NCBI RefSeq assembly: GCF_015832195.1
Contig: NC_052046.1
Span: forward strand, 42,046,473 to 42,110,472
Source of the DNA: Motacilla alba alba
Taxonomy: Eukaryota > Chordata > Aves > Passeriformes > Motacillidae
Direction of reading: 5' to 3'
DNA: 64,000 nt
This document shows, piece by piece, positions 38,101 to 64,000 of this stretch. The position numbers were made by a program, and so were the translations under genes. The number at the start of each line of letters is the position of its first letter. Position 1 is the first letter of the stretch. The notes beneath the pieces were generated by a model. That model had not been told where the DNA came from. It was given only the letters and a program-made list of their open reading frames with translations, and did not search any database.

Positions 38101-39435
38101 CATCTGCATTAAACTCATTCTCATTTTCTATATCTGACTTAAACTTTCTCTCCTTGTTTCTTTTCTTCTCTTCACTTTTAAGCACAAACATAAATCATCC
38201 TTGCTACAGCCTAGAACAGTTAAGTAAAAAAATCTTCACTGCCCCTTAAAAGTGTCATGTCACATGAAGTAGCAGTGTTGTAGTGATCCTTGTCTTCAGT
38301 GGTGTCTGTAACCTTATCATCCTTGTGAATAGTGCTGAACCCTCATGGGAGAGTCATTTTCACTGCTTTTTCTGTACTGCTTGTTGGAGTAGATGGATTT
38401 GGTTTGATCTCCTAATGCTTACTGCTTCTGCACTCAGGCAGCTACCAGGGCCCCACATCATGTAAACTACATGCTGGAGTGTTATCCCTGCATTGAAGCA
38501 ATGCTATTGGCAGCATAGAAAAGCCAAAATAATACAGCTGGGAAGCCACTGGCACTATCCAGTACATAATGTACAAAGCCTTCTTAGAGTCTCCTTAGGG
38601 TGAGAGCAGGGGAAATCTGTTTGTTCTGTGAGGTGACCTCAAACAAGTCATCTCCTCTGCCAAGATGTGCTGTAGTCTATTGCACACACAAGCATGGGAT
38701 TCCTGACTTAAATTCCTTATGATTCATGCTGCTTCACTACAGCACTGGGAATCATCAGCAGATAGTTTTATGATGGCCTGTAGGCCTTGGGGCTGATTTA
38801 AATCCTCAAATGGAATTTGTTTAAAGACATGCTTGCAGGCAGTTGTAAATTTCCAGTTGGCAAATGTCCAGTATAAGCCATCAAGCCGCAGAGGCTTAAC
38901 TAGTTAAGACCTGGGCATTTCTCCATAAATAAAATGCCTACATAGAAGTACCTTACTTCCTGGAAGCTTGTGTGGCGACTCCTTAGGCAAAGACTCAATA
39001 AGTATTCTTAAAACCAAACACCTGTATTCCAACATTTTACACAATCCTCTGCAATCCTCTGCACTGCTTGTGCATAGCATACTACTGCAGTCTACTTTCA
39101 TCTCCAGGACTGGGGCAGTGGGAGCTTACGTGGCCATAATGTCCACAAGCAGCTGTCAGGTCACATTTCTTATGAAACATGCTGAAAGAATCTGCATCCT
39201 GTAAGAGGGAAGGAGTGCCTTAGATGCTGGGCATTAACACAAGGTGCATTGCATTGCTTTTAGGGCAGCTGAAGAAGCCTTTGTGAATGATGCAGAAGAA
39301 GTTTTTCCGGGCACTGAGTGGGAACGTGTGGCTCAGCTCTGTGACTTTAATCCCAAGTCTAGTAAGCAGGCAAAAGATGTGTCCCGCATGCGTTCAGTCC
39401 TCATCTCACTCAAGCAGGCTCCACTGGTTCGCTGA
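25708..39435 (+). CDS. CLTA: CLTA, clathrin light chain A, complete
   Basis: Seven coding exons: 25708-25918, 32047-32084, 33948-34065, 35437-35548, 36955-37008, 38183-38218 and 39264-39435 (stop TGA). Splice signals and phases are all consistent. The full set gives 246 residues; skipping the two cassette exons gives 216. The product decorates the clathrin heavy chain hub and regulates coat assembly on coated vesicles. Residues 26-50 carry the invariant light-chain region (EEDPAAAFLAQQENEIAGIE), bound by HIP1-family proteins. Exons 3-4 (SQVDRLQSEPESIRKWREEQ; RKQEAEWKEKALKELEEWY) are the charged coiled coil that binds the heavy chain. The conserved C terminus contains WERVAQLCDFNPKSSKQAKD and ends in PLVR. 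Residues 7-25 are Gln/Gly/Pro-rich and differ from mammals, as usual for this region. Start chosen at the first ATG of the CpG-island exon, which matches the family N terminus. The transcript is convergent with GNE and transcribed away from NANS. Confidence 0.97.
29221..29312 (+). other. Possible cryptic exon in CLTA intron 1
   Basis: Follows an exceptional pyrimidine tract (T23 then CTTGTTTTGTTGTCAAG) and ends at TTGCAG|GTGTGT. In phase 1, the phase left by CLTA exon 1, it stays open for all 30 codons (ENTSGNVQKVEITEAVTLEN and onward). It is 92 nt long, so inclusion would leave exon 2 out of frame; if used it would behave as a frame-breaking exon. It contains an internal GAAGCTGTTA duplication. 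Confidence 0.2.
30665..30775 (+). other. Possible orphan terminal exon in CLTA intron 1
   Basis: Preceded by TTTTTTGGTGTGACAG and open for 36 codons to a TAG, reading EEDIITVLGSILKIYEPSRP and then AGDFSLFKGLLYLAEE. The composition is protein-like, but I do not recognise it. In the phase set by CLTA exon 1 it would be read differently, so it is not an obvious CLTA exon. Confidence 0.15.
34098..34497 (+). mobile_element. CR1 LINE 3' fragment in CLTA intron 3
   Basis: CR1 sense from CTCAGGCTGAGAGAGGTGGGG through TACCTGGAGAGGAGAAGC, AGGCACTGGCACAGGCTGCC and AGGTGATTTTAAAGGCCTC to the terminal CATTCTATGATTCTT. It starts only about 30 bp after the exon 3 donor and is in the same orientation as CLTA. 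Confidence 0.93.
36955..37008 (+). CDS. CLTA: CLTA neuronal cassette exon 1 (18 residues)
   Basis: A 54-nt exon, VADEAFYKQPFADVIGYV, between TTACCTAG and a GTATGT donor. It enters and leaves in phase 2, so it can be skipped without changing frame. It corresponds to the first part of the 30-residue brain-specific insert of mammalian light chain A. Confidence 0.93.
38183..38218 (+). CDS. CLTA: CLTA neuronal cassette exon 2 (12 residues)
   Basis: A 36-nt exon encoding TNINHPCYSLEQ with its split ends. It follows CTTCTCTTCACTTTTAAG and ends at the weak donor GTTAAG. Also phase 2 to phase 2. The non-standard donor (GTTAAG rather than GTAAGT) fits regulated inclusion. It is the second part of the brain-specific insert. 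Confidence 0.92.
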
Positions 39436-39682
39436 AGCAAAGCTCGATGGAGACACTACAAATGCAATATCTTAACCTTACTCAGAGAAGCTATGTTTGC
39501 AGTAATTTGATTAATTGTTTCAATGTGTATTTTTGGACCACATCATGATGTATCTAGAGCTGATCATTGTTTGATTGCATGTTCTTTCTGATGTTTCCTT
39601 TCTGTGTCTGAAATGGGAGAATCTCCAAAACTGTAGTCTCTGTGCTGTTGTGCACTGAGGTGTCATTTCCTACATTACTGAT

Positions 39683-39688
39683 ATTAAA
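39683..39688 (+). terminator. CLTA: CLTA poly(A) signal (ATTAAA)
   Basis: ATTAAA 248 nt after the stop, followed by a GT-rich stretch (AATGTGTTGACTTTGG). No AATAAA lies between the stop and this hexamer, so a 3'UTR of about 270 nt is likely. Confidence 0.7.
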
Positions 39689-41490
39689 GATCTGTTAAAC
39701 AGCAAAATGTGTTGACTTTGGATGAATTGAGAAGGTCTCCTGCTTCCTTTTGACAGGGGGTGTTTGAAATAAGTGGGAGTAAACATTTCGATTGATTGCT
39801 AGCGATTTCACTTTGCTGGTGAATGTCCAGTCAGCAGTGCTTCTGGTCTCTGCAAAGCTGTCCTCCTTGTTTCTTTAAGCTTTCTTAAAGCTCTTGAGAG
39901 CTTTAGTTTGAAAACTTCTCCCCTATCCAGTTTGTCACACTAGACAGCAGATCAAGAAAACTTAAACAGCAGGCTTGTTAAGGCGCTTATCTTGCTTCCA
40001 GTGGGACTGAGGACACTGCCTTCTGCAGGTAAGTAGTTGTGTATAATTTTCTGCTGTCACTCTGGCTGTCTGTCTGAGGCTCAACACACAGGAGAGGGCA
40101 CTACACAGTTAAGACCTTTGGTATTCTGCTTATTGTGTTCTGCTAGGTTTTCAATGCTGTCTTCATATGCAAAGATCTGTGGTGTAGAGGTTGTTTGGTT
40201 TTTTTTTGAACTGTGTGCTTGTCCTCACGGACCTTTGCAGACACTTCGTTCCACTGGGGTGGTGAACTGGAGAGTTGGAGAGTAAGAGAAGGGAAGAGTT
40301 CCTCTTACTGCTGCTCATCTCTAGATTAGAGCTCTGTCTGCCAAGGTGGTTGAATCAGAAACAAACTGTTCTAGAAAATCTCTATTCTGCTTCCTTTGCT
40401 CACCCAGCAGTCACAGGAGCTGTATTCTAGCCTTGCTCTGTTAAACCTTACCTTAGCTGTCTATCTTCTAAAACTAATCTGTTCAATCTCCTATGTTATT
40501 CCACCATGTTTATCAAAGACACATTATTTTAACTACTGTGTAGCGTAATTGCTTTAATACCTTTTATGTACAAGCTAGAAGGTTAGTCCAGGCAGTTTGA
40601 AAAGAGTTGCAGATGGCTCAGCATGCTACTGCACAGCAGCTGTCTTACTAGAAGCTGTGTCCCTGTGGTGGGTAAGGTAGTCAATAAATGGTTTCCAGTT
40701 GGGCTGCAGTAGTTAAGCTGTACCTTACTGTTGACTGTAATGACTGGACCTACTCTCATGTTTGCAAGTGTATTCACACACTACTGATGGGTGGTGATGA
40801 GAATGACAGTAGATTACAGGTCTGAAAGCTTGATTCCATGGAAGATTAGGGCAAGAAGATATCTTCTGAACTGCACAAGGTATGGCAGGTGAGTCCAAAC
40901 AGGATTGAAGCACAGAGCAAGTCCATAGAATACTGATAATCATTCCTAGCCTTGACTAGTTATGTATTCACCTTGACCGAAAATTTCCTTTTTGCTGCAC
41001 ACTCAAAAGCTCTGAAAACAAAGGTGTTCAAAATGAGCTGATAATTTATTAAAGAAAAGTCCACTACATTAAATATAGAGTCTTTAAAGTATTAATATGA
41101 ATTCAAGAGAATTTGAAAGATCAACAGGTTAGAGGTGTTCCTGTACACTGAATTATGGTATTTATTGACCACTTCCTTTTACCTATCTTACAGAATATTT
41201 TATCTGCCTATGGATGTGGCTTAGAGCTGCAATCCAAGAAAATGGGCAAAGACTCAAATTCAAGGCCAAAGCAATGTTACAGAAGTTAAAGCAGTATTTT
41301 ATATGCTGGGTTTGTAGAGCTTAAGAATGTGTTTGCAGATTTTTGACATATTTCATCCTGCTGGAATACTTAAAATGCAGCTCTGTGGGTTCTGATTACC
41401 TCCACTAACTCCGGTGCAGAGATTACCTCTTCTGCCTTCATTTTACATCCAAGTATGCTAGCTCACTGTCTCCTTTATCAATACTGTCAC

Positions 41491-41995
41491 AAAATCATAG
41501 ACTGGCTGTGGTTGGAAGGGACCTCTAGAAGTCATGTGGTTCAACTCCTCTGCTCAAGCAGAACCACGTTGAGCGTGTGATGGTCATGCCCATGACTATA
41601 TCCAGACAGCTTCTGATGATCTCCAAGAAGTGAAATTCCACTTCCTCTCTGGGAAACCTCTGCCAGTGCTTGGATTCCTCTACATTAAAGAAGTGTTCCT
41701 GATGTTCAGATAGAGCCTCCTGTGTTTCAGTCCGTGCCCGGTGTCTCCTGTCATGGCACAAATGAAAGAAGCCCATCTTCTTTGTACTCTCGCTTCAGGT
41801 ATTTATATACATTGGTAAGATTCTCCTAAGCCTTCTCGTTTCCAGGTTGAACCGTTCCAGCTCTCAGCCTTTCCTCACAGGAGAAACACTAGTTGCTTTA
41901 TAATCTTTGTGGCTCTGCTGAGCTCTCTCTGGTGTGCTTATGTCTCTTGTGTTCTGGGGAGCTTAAAACTAAACGCAGCACTCCTAGAGTCAGGA
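41491..41995 (-). mobile_element. CR1 LINE 3' fragment
   Basis: Plus strand is the complement of a CR1 tail: AAAATCATAGACTGGCTGTGGTTGGAAGGGACCTCTAGAAG, TGGGAAACCTCTGCCAGTGC, GTTCCTGATGTTCAGATAGAGCC, TTCCAGCTCTCAGCC...CAGGAG, and possibly the GCTCTGCTGAGCTCTCTCTGG block to about 41995. Confidence 0.88.
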
Positions 41996-42594
41996 CATTT
42001 TCTGTCCCTGAGAATTGTTTTACATACATAGACCTTGTGACAGAGCAAAAGAATTGTCAGGTTTATTTGAAAAAATCAACTCCCTTGTCTGTGTTTCTAA
42101 ACATTGACTTTTTCAGAGGTCAGTATCTGTCACTTTGTTTTGTAACTTCATGTGACAGTATTGTGCTACACCTCTGGCCTCCTGTGCGTGCTCAATCCTG
42201 TTTACTGGCTTTAACTTCCCACTTTTGCTGTTTTCTCCGTAGCAATAGTCAGTGGAATCTGGAAAAAAACTTGGACGCTTCCTATCCTTCAGATATAATC
42301 CCAGCTGCATGTGTGTGAAGATCTCATGCAGTATTGAGAGAGAAGCTGTGGACTCTTGCTGTATAGAACCTGCTTTGTTTAGCTTCTGATCAGGTGGCAG
42401 CTAGCAGCCAAGCAGTCTGAAATCACAATAAGCATTTGTAAAGAAGAAGGGGGATGGAGCGGTCATGAGTTCATTGGAAAGCAGGGAGCCTGAAAACAAC
42501 AGCACTGGTGCATTTATCCTCTTAGCCTGTGAAACATGGTTAAATTTTAAGCAGCCATAAAAAAACATGGTGTGGCTTATCTTTCTTGCTGCTG

Positions 42595-42616
42595 TTTTTT
42601 TTTTTTTTTTTTTTTT
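42595..42616. repeat. T22 mononucleotide run
   Basis: Twenty-two consecutive T. It could be the tail of a minus-strand retrocopy, but nothing recognisable lies to its right. Confidence 0.9.
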
Positions 42617-44930
42617 CTTTTCTGAGCAACCAGTTAAGAGGCAAACATAGATTACTGGCTTGTGTATCAGAATGGACAACATGGATGTCTGTAGTCTTTG
42701 CCAAGAGGATTCCTCCAGTGGTACTTGTCATGCAGGCAAGCATGTTCCTTTGCAGAACCGTGTGCTGTGGCACTAGTTCTAATCCAAATATCTGAACATC
42801 TGGAATGGTCCAAGGGGTGTACAGCCCAGATGTTATATACTTATTAATGCCTGTGGTATTTCCATGGCATTTGAAATCGACACAGTGATCAGATTTCACT
42901 GAATACAAGTGTAAATTCTGTCTGTACCTTACTCAGTGTTGTGTTTTTTTAATACAAAATTGCCATTGCCTCCATTGCTAATACATGCAAGTTTTTGACA
43001 ATTGTGTTACAATTAAATGGAGCAAGGACAAGACCTTCAAGATGTCTTGAAAACAAGAAGTTTTCAAGACCACCAGAAAACTAATGAATTGGTTATTTCC
43101 AAGTGTCCAGGTGGCATATCAAAGATTCAAAATACCAAATAACTGAACTTGATGGTACAGGCTATTCTACAGGACACTGGGCCAGCATCAAGTAAGCACA
43201 TTACTGCAGATACTCTGTGAACATCTGATGTTTGCTCCTTCTGGGACTGGATACAACAGGGGGCTAATATCTGTAAAAATCTGTGGTCCACATTTAAGTA
43301 CCTGAAGTTCAAAGGATGCTTCTGAACAGGGAAAAAAGAAGAGACAAAACCACTATTACACTATTTACCATGATTTTTTATTCTTTTTGATTTTATAAAC
43401 TGCTTGTACATATGCAGCAAGTTCTTGGACGATTGACAGAAAAAAGCATTTTCAAAAGCATTTGAAGAACTGTTTTCTTAACATGACGTTAAAGGTGTAA
43501 AACTTTTCAACTGTGTTTTAGTCTGTTGTGTTTTTTCTATGCCTGCACCCTCCCTTCAGCTGCTAGGGAAAAACATTTTGAGTCTGAGATACCAGAAATA
43601 CAGAGATTCAGAGGATCTAGAAAGCAAAAGCCTGGTCCCACTTTTAGCCAGGCATTCCAGCCAGGCATTCCTTGTGATAGCTGAGGATGGAAAGATCAAA
43701 TGGCAGACCTCCTCACTGTTAGAACCTCAATACTCCTGATTTGAGCTACTGTCACTGCAGAGAAATGCCACTTTCTCCTTGATCTGCTCATAGAGCTTAT
43801 GCTCTGGTATTGAAGGTAATGGGAATCTTCAAGTAAACCAAGACTTGTAGGAAAGGAACTAAAACTCCTTGGTTACATAAAGCCTAGTATAACTTCGCAA
43901 ACAGTCAAGAACCAGTTATTTGCCAGTGGTATAGAGGCCGCATGATTGTTCCTGGAGACATGAGGAGGGAGATCTGGTGGTATTCCTGAAATCCGCTTTG
44001 AAGATGTGAGTAAGCATTCCTTGTGGAAGAGAGGGTGAAGTAAAAACAATCTGTGTAGATTATATGCCAGAGTAAACTATTCAGTCCAGGTTCATTGCAG
44101 AAGATTGTTTCATTTTGATTGGAGGAGAAGTTCAAGTCTGGAAATAGCCCCTGTACTAACACACTACTGGACTTCTGAGAATATCAGTGGTTGAGTTAGA
44201 TGTCAAAATAGGTCGTTAAATTCAGGACAGGATAGTCTTGTGACTGTTCCTCAAGAGCTATCTTTCTGGATTAGCTGATAGATGGATTGGTTTTTAAATT
44301 TCTCCCGCCTCTTGAAAGTATGCTAAAAAGCAGCTGGGTAAAGACAGCACTGTATATCAAGGAGTCATTTAAAGAAATACAAACCACAGCTTACTTAGGC
44401 AAGCCTTCACTGGTACTTGACATACTTTTCTCCTAGGCATCTGAATGCTCTGAAGGCAAGGATAAGGGCGAGATTTGACTTTCCGTCCTGAAAGGTGATG
44501 GTGAAAGCAGGACAAGAACAGTGCAGCTGCAGCCACCTGAATGGCTGAGGGGATGCACTGTGTCACTCTGCAGTGAAAGGTTCTTTATGATCAGCTGTGC
44601 CACGTGGCTGAATTTCAGCTAACTGGATACCAAAGAAGAAGCAGCTCCCCTCTCATAAAGTAGTAGATTAAGTCTCTTGAGAAGTCCCTCAAGATTAAAA
44701 TTCAAACAATTTACTATTGGCCATAGCCAGAAGACAAAGATGCTCACTGCTCTACTTATCAGTTTGTTTGGACTCCTCTGCAGGCTGTAAGCTCACTAAA
44801 CTGTAGTTTTTTTTCCTTCACATGCAAAGCTTCTAAAATGGGACTCTGGCCTTTAGAGATGATCTGATAAATAAACTTGGTTGCCTCTACCAAGTCCTTC
44901 ACAAAAAGAAATTTCTAGGTGTAGCCTTTT

Positions 44931-44936
44931 TTTATT
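44931..44936 (-). terminator. GNE: Candidate GNE poly(A) signal
   Basis: TTTATT on the plus strand, which is AATAAA in the GNE sense, about 475 nt past the stop. A second AATAAA at 43382-43377 would give a roughly 2-kb 3'UTR, closer to the long mammalian GNE 3'UTR, so both may be used. Confidence 0.45.
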
Positions 44937-45410
44937 GTAGAGGCTCATTTCCACCCACTTAAATTACTACCTGCTACTGGTGATTACATCATATTTACTT
45001 TGTGGGTGGAATCCTGCAAACTGAAAAGCTGGTAAACGTCTCATTTCACATAAGTGGGAAATGAGATATGGATCCCCAAGAGTTATAATAATTTTACACA
45101 CCATACACATTATCCCCATACAGCAAGAGATGCTCATAAATAATTCAGCCACACTCAAAAGTAATGTATAGGCTTAACAACAGAGGTGCTTAAAAAACCA
45201 GAATTGCACATTACTTCCAATGAAGTCAGCTGAAATTTAGGAAAAATACAAAAAGATAATACCTCAATTAGGAAATGCTAAAGTAGTCACTAACTACTCA
45301 GAACACTACTTTGATTCATTAGCTGCTCTTATCAAAGAAAAGTTTGGGGCAAAGTATTCCCTCCACCCATTAGGAATCTGAACAGTCCAATTCTCTAATT
45401 CTGTAATTCT

Positions 45411-64000
<18,590 letters not shown>

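Larger units (their letters stand above)
39710..44925. other. Convergent intergenic spacer, CLTA / GNE
   Basis: Non-coding sequence between the two 3' ends. It contains a CR1 copy (41491-41995) and a T22 run (42595-42616). The left-hand end of the GNE 3'UTR may extend into it. Open frames here (for example 41893-42318 plus, 42540-42908 minus) overlap the CR1 or the T-run and look non-genic. Confidence 0.6.

Noticed and set aside
42540..42908. 122-codon minus-strand frame running through the T22 run
   Set aside because: The poly-Lys stretch is just the complement of the T-run; no other support.

Overview
This window is vertebrate nuclear DNA, almost certainly from a bird. It has intron-split genes with GT/AG boundaries, two CpG-island promoters and many CR1 LINE fragments with the typical avian 3' end; I found none of the mammalian SINEs I would look for. 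No species can be assigned from sequence alone. From established synteny between human chromosome 9 and the avian Z, I would expect this locus to be Z-linked.

Layout: (1) 1-2265, the last two coding exons of TRIM14 (+), with its 3'UTR. (2) 4.0-12.1 kb, the complete NANS gene (-): six coding exons that I joined by hand into an unbroken 359-residue reading frame, with a CpG-island promoter at 11.9-12.4 kb. (3) 12.7-25.3 kb, a gene-poor spacer with decayed CR1 copies and microsatellites. (4) 25.7-39.7 kb, the complete CLTA gene (+): seven coding exons including a 38-nt exon and both neuronal cassette exons; 246 residues with the cassettes, 216 without. (5) 39.7-44.9 kb, a convergent spacer between CLTA and GNE. 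(6) 45.4 kb to the right edge, GNE (-): ten coding exons in frame, matching residues 56-722 of the 722-residue form, with the first coding exon lying beyond the window. The large GNE intron at 52.8-59.6 kb holds a composite CR1 island with reverse transcriptase, endonuclease and SGNH-esterase-like ORF1 remnants, interrupted by an LTR-like segment.

Functionally, GNE and NANS catalyse consecutive stages of sialic acid synthesis. GNE turns UDP-GlcNAc into ManNAc and then ManNAc-6-phosphate; NANS condenses ManNAc-6-phosphate with phosphoenolpyruvate to give Neu5Ac-9-phosphate. They lie on the same strand less than 60 kb apart, separated by the unrelated, oppositely oriented CLTA. TRIM14 is an innate-immunity adaptor at the left edge. 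I found no convincing additional protein-coding gene. A few exon-like islands and repeat structures in promoters and UTRs are reported as lower-confidence observations.
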